Assembly (NCBI GenBank): GCA_002718345.1
Contig: PBDA01000038.1
Location: 1-32,868, forward strand
Reading direction: 5' to 3'
Source: Rhodospirillaceae bacterium
GTDB taxonomy: Bacteria > Pseudomonadota > Gammaproteobacteria > Steroidobacterales > Rariloculaceae
Length of the DNA stretch: 32,868 nt
Of this stretch, positions 6,116-14,371 are shown one piece after another. The notes beneath the pieces were generated by a model, which worked only from the letters and a program-made list of their open reading frames with translations, was not told the origin of the DNA and ran no database searches. The position numbers and the translations under genes are program-made. Numbering within the stretch: the stretch's first letter is position 1; each line of letters begins with the position of its first letter.

Positions 6116-6873
6116 CTACCTTGCAACTCCTTCTCCATTTGAATTATTACCGGTAGATCCACTATCTCTATATGCTTTCCCTCTATGAATTTGTGTACAC
6201 CTTTAGTCACGCCGCCTGTAACAAATAACATTCCCTTATCGAATTTTCCAGCCTTAACGACGCCATACAATTCGCGAGCTACAGCAGGGCCAACAGGCTT
6301 ATTATGCCTTTTACACTGAATAGCTATCCGCCCAGTTCGGTCAGTTACGATGATATCGATACCACCATCACCAGAAGCCTTGGTAATTTCGGCTTGATAA
6401 CCATGCCCTTTTAAAAGGCGGACAACTTCACTTTCAAATACATGCCCATTAAGACCCTGCCAATACTTAGCCGATCGCATGACAGCTCGTCTTTGTTTTT
6501 CATACTCTGCAGCAAGCCTACGTTTAATTTTTCTTTTGCATTCATGATATTCATACGACTTAGAAACAAAGTATTTTGTAAGCCACAGGCTAAGCTGACC
6601 ATGGAAGACACCTAAAAATCCAGCAGGAATAAAAAAAAAGAACAGAAAAAATATCGCATTTTCGCCACCCCAAAGTTTCCAAATTACATAGTAAAAACCG
6701 ACAAACAAACCAAAACAAATAAAACCTGATAGAACATTCACATGTCTAACTTGTCTCTCATGATCATCGGTGATGCCAAATTCAGCACGAGTTTGGTAAC
6801 GAATATTATCTGCACCCTCAACATAGAACTTTTGCGCAAGATTATCGAGGGAATCAGAAGGCGATTTAACCAT
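6112..6873 (-). CDS. Membrane-anchored Mrr-like restriction endonuclease
   Basis: The C-terminal 120 residues form an Mrr_cat-type nuclease: W-x-G-L-x-G-x-x-F-E-x-E-V, then GYQAEITKASGDGGIDIIV, then RIAIQCKRH. The Asp of GGID and the Q-x-K pair are the PD-(D/E)xK catalytic residues. A typical '..G-x-x-K-G-M-L-F-V-T-G-G-V-T' strand follows. The N-terminal half has two membrane segments (about residues 45-65 and 72-92) that tether the nuclease to the inner membrane. The ATG at 6873 is preferred over an in-frame TTG at 6888. Mrr-family enzymes cleave modified or foreign DNA, and the location beside the integrase suggests a defence cargo gene, which is inference. Confidence 0.75.
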   Translation of the reverse strand: MVKSPSDSLDNLAQKFYVEGADNIRYQTRAEFGITDDHERQVRHVNVLSGFICFGLFVGFYYVIWKLWGGENAIFFLFFFFIPAGFLGVFHGQLSLWLTKYFVSKSYEYHECKRKIKRRLAAEYEKQRRAVMRSAKYWQGLNGHVFESEVVRLLKGHGYQAEITKASGDGGIDIIVTDRTGRIAIQCKRHNKPVGPAVARELYGVVKAGKFDKGMLFVTGGVTKGVHKFIEGKHIEIVDLPVIIQMEKELQGS

Positions 6874-6930
6874 CGTCTGTTCCGTCAATTTTGCAATCGT
6901 TGATCATAATCACTCTTTGGGATAAGGATC

Positions 6931-7308
6931 TCATGCGTTGACGAGGTAAAAAATAATACCGAAAAAAACTCCACAAACAAAAAGAACGCCGCCAATCCAA
7001 GTAAGCACAGCAGTTAACATCGAAACTTTATGCTCTTTGCTGAGTTGTTTTGACCCAAAATAAATAGTAATCACAGATAACGGCAGCAAAAGAATAACCG
7101 TTAAAACGTTTTGCAATAAGGAGTCGGGATCACGAACAAATTGATTTAACCACACCACTAACCAGCCAAATCTCCATAAATTGCGATACTTTTTTGGTAT
7201 ATAACGAGGCCAGTGCTTCGCCTTCGACCACTTATTGAGAGCCTGTCCACAATTTATACATTTGGTTGCTTCAGCTTTAATTTCTTCTTTGCAATACGGA
7301 CATTCCAT
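6931..7308 (-). CDS. Zinc-ribbon membrane protein
   Basis: The 125-aa protein begins with a zinc ribbon, C3-P-Y-C6 and C17-I-N-C20, followed by a basic Trp-rich stretch (WSKAKHWPRYIPKKYRNLWR). Two hydrophobic segments then follow at residues about 66-85 and 97-123. A strong ribosome-binding site, GGGGGGAAC, precedes the ATG at 7308. No family name beyond 'zinc-ribbon domain-containing' can be given. It is transcribed in the same direction as the nuclease 57 bases downstream and the integrase upstream. The pair may form a membrane-located defence module, which is speculative. Confidence 0.55.
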   Translation of the reverse strand: MECPYCKEEIKAEATKCINCGQALNKWSKAKHWPRYIPKKYRNLWRFGWLVVWLNQFVRDPDSLLQNVLTVILLLPLSVITIYFGSKQLSKEHKVSMLTAVLTWIGGVLFVCGVFFGIIFYLVNA

Positions 7309-7382
7309 GTTCCCCCCTGAAGTCAGTATTTTTATGTTGCTACCCTTATCGTATTACATACCCACTCTTATAGACACGACAC

Positions 7383-8558
7383 TTACACCATCCCAAGGCT
7401 ATCCAGATATTCTGCCCAACGCTGCATCATCAGTCGGCGCTCGGGTAAGTGTGCCGTTCGGTTGTAAGCACGCCCATTAGGGTCGCGTACCGCATGAGCT
7501 AGTTGATGCTCAATAATATCGGGGCGTTCGCCCAGCACCTCATCTAACAGAGTACGAGCAGTGGCACGGAACCCATGAGCTGTAACCTCATCCTTGCTAT
7601 AACCCAAACGACGTAATGCTCCATTTAGCGTATTCTCACTCATAGGGCGACCCCTACCCCGATTAGAAGGAAATACATAACGCTCATGTCCGGTAAGAGG
7701 AGCTAAGTCATTAATTATTGCTAATGCCTGATTAGCAAGAGGAACACTATGATCTCTGCCCATCTTCATTTTCTTTGCAGGAATCGTACAGAGCTGAGTC
7801 TGAAGATCGACCTTATCCCATTCCATATGGCGAAGTTCACCGGGTCGAAGCAATAAAAGAGGTGTCAATTTCAAGGCACAAGTCACTACAAAGGATCCGT
7901 GATAGTTTTCTATTGCTCGTAAACACTCACCTAAAGCCTTTGGCTCAATAATCGCTGCATGATGGCGCTTTACGGGTGCTTCTAACGCACCACGTAAGTC
8001 TGCCGCAATATCACGTTCTGCACGCTGAGTAGCGATGGCATAACGAAAAATCTGAGAACAATACCCACGTATCCTATGAGCTGTTTCGATTCGGCCTCGT
8101 TCCTCGATTCGGCGAAGCATTGCTAATAAGTCCGCTGCATTCACTCCGCTAATAGCTCTGGTCCCCAACCAAGGAAACACCCAGAGCTCTAAACGGCGCT
8201 TGACTGTTAAGGCATGTCCCTCTGACCAAGTAGGCAATCGCTTCGAGATCCATTCATGAGCAACACTCTCAAAACTTTGTTCCTGTTGGTACTGCTCAGA
8301 CTTACGCGCCGCAGAAGGATCTATGTTCTGTGATAGCTGAGTTCTGGCTTTATCGCGTCGCTGACGGGCAACTTTTAAGGAAACATCAGGGTAAGTTCCA
8401 AGCGAAAGTCCCTTTTCTTTACCGGCAAAACGATACTTAAGACGCCACCACTTACCCCCACTCGGTTGCACTAAAAGATACAGACCACGCTCATCAAAGA
8501 GCTTATAAGGTCGTTCACGAGGTTTATTGGCCCGTATCGAGGTATCACTCAGAGGCAT
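7383..8558 (-). CDS. int: Tyrosine recombinase / integrase (DUF4102 type)
   Basis: The 391-aa protein has the three parts of P4/CP4-type integrases: an N-terminal arm-binding DUF4102 domain (residues 1-95, 'KLFDERGLYLLVQPSGGKWWRLKYRF', described in two parts, then LGTYPDVSLKVAR), a core-binding SAM-like domain and a C-terminal catalytic domain. Catalytic residues are visible as the Arg in RPGELRHMEW, HGFRATAR (H-x-x-R), the His of HQLAHAV and the nucleophile Tyr in RAYNRTAH (about residue 365). It integrates or excises the element at the adjacent tRNA-Cys. It starts 168 bases from the tRNA 3' end, with GTTACCCC repeats between. Confidence 0.93.
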   Translation of the reverse strand: MPLSDTSIRANKPRERPYKLFDERGLYLLVQPSGGKWWRLKYRFAGKEKGLSLGTYPDVSLKVARQRRDKARTQLSQNIDPSAARKSEQYQQEQSFESVAHEWISKRLPTWSEGHALTVKRRLELWVFPWLGTRAISGVNAADLLAMLRRIEERGRIETAHRIRGYCSQIFRYAIATQRAERDIAADLRGALEAPVKRHHAAIIEPKALGECLRAIENYHGSFVVTCALKLTPLLLLRPGELRHMEWDKVDLQTQLCTIPAKKMKMGRDHSVPLANQALAIINDLAPLTGHERYVFPSNRGRGRPMSENTLNGALRRLGYSKDEVTAHGFRATARTLLDEVLGERPDIIEHQLAHAVRDPNGRAYNRTAHLPERRLMMQRWAEYLDSLGMV

Positions 8559-8560
8559 AA

Positions 8561-8622
8561 GTTACCCCATAAATCTGATTAAGATATGAGAGTTACCCCT
8601 AAAGTTACCCCACTATGGTAAC
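8561..8622. repeat. GTTACCCC repeats, likely integrase arm sites
   Basis: GTTACCCC occurs at 8561-8568, 8592-8599 and 8604-8611, and an inverted GGTAAC lies at 8617-8622. They lie between int and the tRNA-Cys junction, where arm-type integrase or excisionase sites are expected. They also overlap the upstream region of int, so binding could autoregulate the gene. Confidence 0.55.
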
Positions 8623-8725
8623 GGATTGCAATAGATACATATGAACTTAATTGGACAATTAATCTATTAAATACATATAGTTATAGACTTTATTGGATCT
8701 CTCTGGATCCTCTCGAATCAAAAAA

Positions 8726-8799
8726 TGGAGGCTAGGCCCGGAATCGAACCGAGGTCCACGGCTTTGCAGGCCGCTGCATAACCACTCTGCCACCTAGCC
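8726..8799 (-). tRNA. tRNA-Cys (GCA anticodon)
   Basis: The 74-base cloverleaf has the acceptor stem GGCTAGG/CCTAGCC, a GGTTCGATTC T-loop, the anticodon loop CTGCAAA (anticodon GCA), discriminator U and an encoded CCA. It decodes UGU/UGC. Its 3' end (low coordinates) faces the integrase, making it the likely attachment site of the element. In many relatives it sits directly after a tRNA-Gly gene and pgsA; here about 9 kb separates them. Confidence 0.97.
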
Positions 8800-8854
8800 A
8801 TATAAAAAATAGTTATTTGATTTCCTAATTTTCTATTATGCAGCAAAAGTCACT

Positions 8855-10024
8855 CTAAAAGGCTGATTCACCAGTTAAAGCTCTGCCAACAACAAGTTGA
8901 TGAATGCTCTCTGTACCCTCATAAGTAACAACGCTTTCAAGATTCAACATATGTCTTATTGCAACATGCTCTACACTTATACCAGCTCCACCAAGAATGT
9001 CACGACAATCCCTTGCAATATCTAGTGCCATCCTTACGTTATTCCATTTAGCTAATGAAACCTGAATGGTTGTGAGCCGACCCTGCTCTTTAAGTCTAGA
9101 CATTTGTAACGCCAATACTTGTGCATTAGTAATCTGGCGTGCAGCATCAGCTAACCGGCTTTGTATGAGCTGATTCTTTGACAAGGGACGTTTGAATAAT
9201 TCGCGTGTAGCAGTGTAATCGAGCGCCTCTGCTAAGCAAGCTTGAGCTGCACCTATAGCTCCCCAAGCCACACCATATCTAGCTTGCTCCAAGCAGGCTA
9301 GCGGACTTTTCAAACCTTCTGCTTTTGGAAGTCTATTCTCATCAGGGACAGACACATCAGTTAAAAATAATTCAGAGGTGTCGGAAGCACGTAGGGAGAA
9401 TTTATTCTTGATTGTCCTCGCCTCAAACCCTGGTCGGTTTGTCTCTACAAGAAATCCTCTTATACCATTAGAAGTTTGAGCCCAAACAATAGCTAAGTTA
9501 GCTAAAGATCCGTTGCTTATCCACATTTTGGATCCATTGATTATCCAATTATCGCCATCTTTCTTAGCTGTAGTCTTCATGTTGCCAGGATCCGAACCTC
9601 CCTGAGACTCAGTAAGACCAAAACACGCTAAAGTATCTCCTGTTACTAAGATGGGCAGCCAATGTTCTTTGTGAGCTTCAGATCCAAATTGGTGTATACA
9701 CCACATAGCAAGACTGCTCTGTACTGATAACAAGCTACGTAAAGCACTATCTCCACGTTCAAGTTCTTGGCAAATCAACCCATAAGCAGTTTGGCTCATT
9801 CCTGCACAGCCATAACCCTCTAAATTTGCTCCTAAAAGTCCTAATTCTCCCATTTTAGGGGCTAATTCTGTGGGCACCCTGTGCTCGGCAAAACATTTGC
9901 CAATCATTGGTAGTACATCGTTATCAATAAAACGAGCTACTGTATCCTGAACAAGACTTTCTTCCTCGGTAAGTGAGGATCGTATATCATATAAATCCAA
10001 TTTGTTTTGCTGTGTCATTGTCAT
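8855..10024 (-). CDS. gcdH: Acyl-CoA dehydrogenase, glutaryl-CoA dehydrogenase-like
   Basis: The 389-aa flavoprotein matches the GcdH subgroup: LRSLLSVQSSLAMWCIHQFG (with the substrate Arg typical of GcdH), CFGLTESQGGSDPGNMKTTA (FAD/acyl contact) and VVTYEGTESIHQLVVGRALT near the C-terminus, where the Glu of YEGT (about residue 369) is the catalytic base. GcdH oxidises and decarboxylates glutaryl-CoA to crotonyl-CoA in lysine and tryptophan catabolism, passing electrons to ETF. Its ATG directly follows the TGA of the upstream SYLF gene, so the two are cotranscribed, although the functional link is obscure. Assignment to GcdH rather than another short-chain acyl-CoA dehydrogenase is likely but unproven. 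Confidence 0.82.
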   Translation of the reverse strand: MTMTQQNKLDLYDIRSSLTEEESLVQDTVARFIDNDVLPMIGKCFAEHRVPTELAPKMGELGLLGANLEGYGCAGMSQTAYGLICQELERGDSALRSLLSVQSSLAMWCIHQFGSEAHKEHWLPILVTGDTLACFGLTESQGGSDPGNMKTTAKKDGDNWIINGSKMWISNGSLANLAIVWAQTSNGIRGFLVETNRPGFEARTIKNKFSLRASDTSELFLTDVSVPDENRLPKAEGLKSPLACLEQARYGVAWGAIGAAQACLAEALDYTATRELFKRPLSKNQLIQSRLADAARQITNAQVLALQMSRLKEQGRLTTIQVSLAKWNNVRMALDIARDCRDILGGAGISVEHVAIRHMLNLESVVTYEGTESIHQLVVGRALTGESAF

Positions 10025-10594
10025 TCAGTTTAAGTTATCTGCTACCCAAAAACGGGTACTTGCAACATCAGCTACAGCCATTAAACCTTTATCAGTTAGC
10101 TGATATATGGCAATACCATCAACAAAACTTGATCCTACACTAATACCAGCTTGACCTGCTGCAGCCTGAGCAGTTGCACTAGAGTCCCAACCACCACTTT
10201 TAAAGGCATCTAGTATAAATTGGTTTTCAAAAATAATGACTAGGTTAAAAGTCTGTATTCCTGCCCCTATACCAATCCCACCTGTACCCATCCTCATGTA
10301 GGTGCGACTATCCGAAGCCTTGTCTACCAAAACCCCGGTCCCCCCCCCAACAGTAACGAAAAAGCCCCCTTTAGTTGCGCTGAATGCAGCATAACCGGCA
10401 GCATTTTCGAAAAGTTCAACAGCATTCGAATTTGTATCAAAAAGCTCCTGCAATGCCTGATCTGCTCGTGCATTAATTTCAAACTGTCTTTGAGAAACTA
10501 CTCCATCAACTGCTTGAGCAAAAACAGTATTTGCAGAAAATAAAAATAATAAAAGTTTTATAAAAGAACATATTTTCAGCTGATATCGAGTCAT
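10025..10594 (-). CDS. Secreted SYLF/Ysc84-domain lipid-binding protein
   Basis: The 189-aa protein has a signal peptide (hydrophobic residues about 10-26, cleavage near FAQA), so it is periplasmic. The mature part is a SYLF (Ysc84, PF04366-type) domain: AAGYAAFSATKGGFFVTVGG, then G-x-G-x-L-V, 'MRMGTGGIGIGAGIQ' and 'NLVIIFENQFILDAF'. SYLF domains bind acidic phospholipids; their bacterial role is poorly known. AGGAGG lies just upstream of the ATG. A run of nine C (10340-10348 on the plus strand), encoding three GGG glycine codons, is prone to slippage. Its stop abuts the gcdH start. Confidence 0.8.
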   Translation of the reverse strand: MTRYQLKICSFIKLLLFLFSANTVFAQAVDGVVSQRQFEINARADQALQELFDTNSNAVELFENAAGYAAFSATKGGFFVTVGGGTGVLVDKASDSRTYMRMGTGGIGIGAGIQTFNLVIIFENQFILDAFKSGGWDSSATAQAAAGQAGISVGSSFVDGIAIYQLTDKGLMAVADVASTRFWVADNLN

Positions 10595-10628
10595 CCATTC
10601 CTCCTAAGTTCAGCAAATTCAGAACATC

Positions 10629-11309
10629 TTAAGCAACAAAGTACCCAGTCAATTGAAAGCCTATCAAAATAAATCCCGCCACCATTAAACACACATTTGT
10701 AGTATAGGCGTGATGTAAAAAACTATCCGAACGACGCCATATGTTAAATCCAATAAGCATGGCACTTAATGCAACTAGTTGCCCAACTTCAACACCAATA
10801 TTAAAAGACACCATGTTTGTAATAAGACCATCAGCTGAAATAGCTAAATCCTGAAGCTTAGTCGACAACCCAAAACCGTGAACAAAACCAAAAATCAATA
10901 CAGCTGCTTTCATATTTGGCTGAAATCCAAGTGTTTTGAAGCCATTTATATTTTCAAAAGCTTTATAAACGACTGAAAAGCCAATTACCGCATCAACAAG
11001 GTATGGAGAAACATGAAGTCCACCTAATACCCCTAGCAAAAGAGTAGTGCTATGCCCTACCGCAAATAGGGTTACATAAAGTGCTACATCTTTTAGGCGA
11101 TACAAAAAGAAAATAACGCCGGCTAGAAACAATAGATGATCATAACCAGTCACCATATGTTTAGCGCCAAGATACATATATGGCCCAATCTGCGGACCAA
11201 CATTATTAATAAGAAATTCCTGATCAGCTCCAGTTATTCCATGAGCATACAAGATGGTTGAGCTAATACAGCATATAATCAATGCAACAATGTACTTAAT
11301 AAATATCAT
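10629..11309 (-). CDS. HupE/UreJ-type membrane protein
   Basis: The 226-aa protein (ATG at 11309 preferred over TTG at 11339) has a signal peptide ending near LYAHG, then about six membrane segments with the conserved motifs HMVTGYDHLLFLAGVIFFLY, LFAVGHSTTLLLG and FVHGFGLSTKL. These histidine-rich motifs mark the HupE/UreJ_2 family. HupE and UreJ members transport nickel, but many orphan relatives have no hydrogenase or urease nearby, as here. Metal transport is possible but not established. It lies 34 bases upstream of the SYLF gene on the same strand. Confidence 0.75.
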   Translation of the reverse strand: MIFIKYIVALIICCISSTILYAHGITGADQEFLINNVGPQIGPYMYLGAKHMVTGYDHLLFLAGVIFFLYRLKDVALYVTLFAVGHSTTLLLGVLGGLHVSPYLVDAVIGFSVVYKAFENINGFKTLGFQPNMKAAVLIFGFVHGFGLSTKLQDLAISADGLITNMVSFNIGVEVGQLVALSAMLIGFNIWRRSDSFLHHAYTTNVCLMVAGFILIGFQLTGYFVA

Positions 11310-11411
11310 ATGCTTATTGTAAGCTATACGACACCACAACTTAGTTTTTTCAGAAAAATATGTCTCTACAGTAAAAGTTGTTGGATAATAAGGTTGTGAT
11401 AATTCGTAGAC

Positions 11412-11457
11412 TTGACACTCCTAAAACCATACTAACTAAACATAACCATTTGATTTT
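11412..11457 (+). promoter_or_regulatory. Possible promoter of the TRAP operon
   Basis: A perfect -35 hexamer, TTGACA, lies at 11412-11417 in the divergent region between the HupE-like gene and dctP. The -10 element at the right distance (around 11433-11440, ACTAAA/TAAACA) is weak, as expected for an activator-dependent promoter. No operator repeat is seen. Confidence 0.35.
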
Positions 11458-11523
11458 ATGGAAATAAGTTTATTTACAGCATCTATTGTTGCAGCCAAGA
11501 GGTCTAACATCGACAATCTAACT

Positions 11524-12528
11524 ATGAAATTTATAAAATTTATCTTGTTCAAAAGTCTAGTTACAGTAGTTTCACTTTCAGCTTTTGGGTTGGCCAATAG
11601 CCAAACTATACTGAGAGCATCTCACCAGTTCCCAGGAAGCACCGGTGATGTTCGTGACGAAATGATTCGTATGATTGCCCAGGAAGTTGAGGCAGCAAAT
11701 GTAGATTTGGTAATAAGAGTTTACCCCGGTCAATCCTTATTTAAAGCTACTGACCAATGGTCTGCTCTAACACGTGGCAGACTTGATATAGCCCTACTTC
11801 CATTAGATTATGCAAGTGGTCGTCATCCCGAGTTCAGCGCCACACTCATGCCTGGTTTGGTAAAAAACCATGAGCATGCTCGACGCCTAAATGACTCTCC
11901 GTTCATGGCAGATATCAAGTCAGTAATTAATTCCGCAGGAGCAAGGGTCTTAGCGGATACATGGCTAGCAGGTGGGTTTACTTCCTCTGAACAGTGCATC
12001 CTATCTCCAACTGATATAGAAGGTCAGGTTATTAGAGCTGCTGGACCAGCTTTTGAAAGAATGATGGTTGCTGCTGGGGCTTCAATAACATCTATGCCCA
12101 GCTCCGAAATTTACACGGCAATGCAGACGGGTGTTTTAGACGCTGCAAGTACAAGTTCGGCCAGCTTTGTAACATTTCGCTTACACGAACATTCAACTTG
12201 TTTAACAGCACCTGGTGAACATGGCCTTTGGTTCATGTACGAACCTGTTCTAATCGGGCAAAGAACTTGGGATAGACTCAATACAGAACAACAAAATGCA
12301 TTGATCAGAGCCGGTCAGAATGCTGAAGAATATTTCTTTGAACAAGCCCAATTACTTGATACGCATCTAGAAGAAGTTTTTAGAGAGGCTGGTGTAAGCG
12401 TAGTCCATATGACAGAGGATCAAGCTAATGAATGGCGCAGTATTGCAGCAGAAACATCTTATAAAGTATTTGCAGAAGAAGTATCTGGTGGCGCTGAGCT
12501 TATACAAAAGGCCCTTTTAGTCGAGTGA
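11524..12528 (+). CDS. dctP: TRAP transporter solute-binding protein (DctP)
   Basis: From ATG at 11524 the 334-aa product has a good signal peptide (MKFIKFILFKSLVTVVSLSA, cleavage after about residue 26). An earlier in-frame ATG at 11458 would bury it, so the later start is preferred. The mature protein begins with LRASHQFPGSTGD and shows the DctP hallmarks: YPGQSLFKATDQWSALTRGR, 'GQVIRAAGPAFERM' with the Arg that binds the substrate carboxylate, and 'SEIYTAMQTGVLDAAS'. It captures an organic acid in the periplasm for the DctQM permease. The substrate is not predictable from sequence. It overlaps dctQ by four bases. Confidence 0.9.
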   Translation: MKFIKFILFKSLVTVVSLSAFGLANSQTILRASHQFPGSTGDVRDEMIRMIAQEVEAANVDLVIRVYPGQSLFKATDQWSALTRGRLDIALLPLDYASGRHPEFSATLMPGLVKNHEHARRLNDSPFMADIKSVINSAGARVLADTWLAGGFTSSEQCILSPTDIEGQVIRAAGPAFERMMVAAGASITSMPSSEIYTAMQTGVLDAASTSSASFVTFRLHEHSTCLTAPGEHGLWFMYEPVLIGQRTWDRLNTEQQNALIRAGQNAEEYFFEQAQLLDTHLEEVFREAGVSVVHMTEDQANEWRSIAAETSYKVFAEEVSGGAELIQKALLVE

Positions 12529-13064
12529 GCAAAACATCACATCTTTTAGACTCATTTATTGCAAAAGTCGAAGCTCTCTCGAGAGCTTGTGGTGTACTTG
12601 CAGCTTTGTGCTTGGCATCAGCATGCTTAGCCGTATGTCATATGGTGCTTGTGCGATATGCTTTTGGCTTAGCAACAATATGGCAAACTGAATTTGTTAC
12701 TTTTGCTGTCGTAGCAGCTACTCTTATTGGTAGCCCATATGTACTACTAACTCGCGGCCACGTCACTGTTGATTTACTTCCACATTATTTATCAGAAGTG
12801 CCAAAGCGATGGCTGGCATTAGCTGCATCAATATGTGCATGGGGAGCATGCGCTGTTTTAACGTGGACCGGATGGACTTACTTTCATGAAGCATGGACTT
12901 ACGAATGGGTAACAGAATCTGTTTGGGGTCCTCCATTGTGGATACCATTATTACCACTTCCTGTTGGCCTAGGAATACTAACTCTTCAGTATACAGCTGA
13001 TATTCTATGCCTTATTAGCGGCAGACCACTTGGAAGTGGCCGACCAAAAACTGAGGCTGTCTAA
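12525..13064 (+). CDS. dctQ: TRAP transporter small permease (DctQ)
   Basis: The 179-aa protein has four membrane segments (about residues 19-41, 50-71, 90-112 and 136-156), the size and topology of DctQ. It includes the conserved 'R-Y-A-F-G-x-A-x-I-W-Q-T-E' loop and a 'RGHVTVDLL' segment. It starts with GTG at 12525 overlapping the dctP stop (GTGA) and ends two bases before dctM. DctQ holds the large permease and binding protein together in the inner membrane. Confidence 0.88.
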   Translation: MSKTSHLLDSFIAKVEALSRACGVLAALCLASACLAVCHMVLVRYAFGLATIWQTEFVTFAVVAATLIGSPYVLLTRGHVTVDLLPHYLSEVPKRWLALAASICAWGACAVLTWTGWTYFHEAWTYEWVTESVWGPPLWIPLLPLPVGLGILTLQYTADILCLISGRPLGSGRPKTEAV

Positions 13065-13066
13065 CC

Positions 13067-14371
13067 ATGGATCCTTTAACAATTGGATTGTTGGTTGCTG
13101 TTGTTAGTATCGTAGTACTTGCTAGTGGCATACCCGTAGCATTTGGATTAGTTGCAGTTGCTTTAACATTTCTAGCAATTTTTGATGGTCCACAAAGCCT
13201 GAGTATCATGGGCGAATTATTTTTCTCAGGCTTAGCTGATTTCACACTGGTCTCCATACCAATGTTTATTGCAATGGGAGCTGCAGTTGCCTCTTCTCCT
13301 GCAGGAGGAGACCTTTACGGAGCTTTAGATCGTTGGCTGTATCGAGTACCTGGAGGACTTGCGATATCTAATCTAGGGGCGTGTGCAATCTTTGCTGCCC
13401 TTAGTGGTTCTTCACCGGCTACATGTGCTGCAATCGGCAAGATGGGTATTCCTGAAATGCGTAAGCGCGGATATCCAGATGGGTTAGCTACAGGGTCAAT
13501 TGCGGCTGGTGGGACTCTGGGAATTCTTATTCCCCCAAGCGTCACCATGATTGTTTATGGAATATCTACAGGAACATCAATAGGTCGGCTCTTCATTGCT
13601 GGAATTCTTCCAGGGTTAATGCTTACTGGTCTATTCAGTGCATGGTCAATGTTCCACGCTTGGCGTGATGGTTTTCAAGCAGGTGCGGAACGCCAGGAAT
13701 TCGGAGTACGTGAAAAACTTGAACAAGGTCTGCGTGTTCTGCCATTTTTACTAATTGTTTTAGGAATTCTGTTTGTCCTTTATGGCGGTGTTGCCACACC
13801 ATCTGAGGCAGCTGGCGTTGGCGCTTTACTTTGTGTAGTAGCAGTTGCTTTTATTTATCGAATCTGGAGTCCGAAAAAGCTATGGACAATACTAAGTAGC
13901 AGTACTCGCGAAAGTGTAATGATCATGATGATTATTGGTGCAGCAGCGCTTTTTAGCTATACATTGTCAAATCTCTTTGTAACTCAAACTGTCGCAGAAT
14001 CAATCGCTAATTTAGAAATAAATAGATGGTTACTGCTTGCCATGATCAATGTTTTTCTTTTAGTTGCTGGATTTTTTCTACCACCTGTTGCAGTAATCCT
14101 AATGACAGCGCCAATACTGATGCCTATCGTAATTCAAGCTGGTTTTGATCCATATTGGTTTGCTGTTGTACTGACGATAAATATGGAGATTGGATTAATT
14201 ACGCCACCAGTAGGGCTTAATCTTTATGTCATTGATGGCATAGCTCCGGATGTAGGCTTGCCTAGCATACTCCGCGGATCTCTTCCTTATGTACTTTTAA
14301 TGATCCTTGGCATAGTACTACTTTGTATTTTCCCTGAGATTGCTACATGGCTGCCAGAACTTTTATTTTAA
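13067..14371 (+). CDS. dctM: TRAP transporter large permease (DctM)
   Basis: The 434-aa protein has about twelve membrane segments. It carries DctM signatures such as 'SGIPVAFGLV', 'G-L-A-D-F-T-L-V-S-I-P-M-F-I-A-M-G', 'GSSPATCAAIGKMGIPEMRK', 'GGTLGILIPPSVTMIVYGI' and 'EIGLITPPVGLNLYVI'. It catalyses sodium-coupled uptake of the solute delivered by DctP. The last 25 bases overlap the start of the serine hydrolase gene, so the hydrolase probably belongs to this operon. Confidence 0.92.
   Translation: MDPLTIGLLVAVVSIVVLASGIPVAFGLVAVALTFLAIFDGPQSLSIMGELFFSGLADFTLVSIPMFIAMGAAVASSPAGGDLYGALDRWLYRVPGGLAISNLGACAIFAALSGSSPATCAAIGKMGIPEMRKRGYPDGLATGSIAAGGTLGILIPPSVTMIVYGISTGTSIGRLFIAGILPGLMLTGLFSAWSMFHAWRDGFQAGAERQEFGVREKLEQGLRVLPFLLIVLGILFVLYGGVATPSEAAGVGALLCVVAVAFIYRIWSPKKLWTILSSSTRESVMIMMIIGAAALFSYTLSNLFVTQTVAESIANLEINRWLLLAMINVFLLVAGFFLPPVAVILMTAPILMPIVIQAGFDPYWFAVVLTINMEIGLITPPVGLNLYVIDGIAPDVGLPSILRGSLPYVLLMILGIVLLCIFPEIATWLPELLF

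Larger units (their letters stand above)
1..8725. mobile_element. Integrated element at tRNA-Cys (right part)
   Basis: The region runs from the window edge to the 3' end of tRNA-Cys. It carries a tyrosine integrase immediately beside the tRNA, an AlpA-type regulator, a replication-like helix-turn-helix protein, a terminase small subunit and many small unknown genes, nearly all on the minus strand. A tRNA 3' end next to int is the classic integration layout. No second copy of the tRNA 3' end is visible in 1-8600, so the distal attachment site must lie to the left of the window. No large terminase, capsid, tail or conjugation genes are present here. A phage satellite is the best guess; a degraded prophage or an integrative mobilizable element are alternatives. 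Confidence 0.8.

Noticed and set aside
1-8600. Second copy of the tRNA-Cys 3' end (distal att site)
   Set aside because: No match to the tRNA 3' segment was found by eye in this part; the other att must be outside the window.
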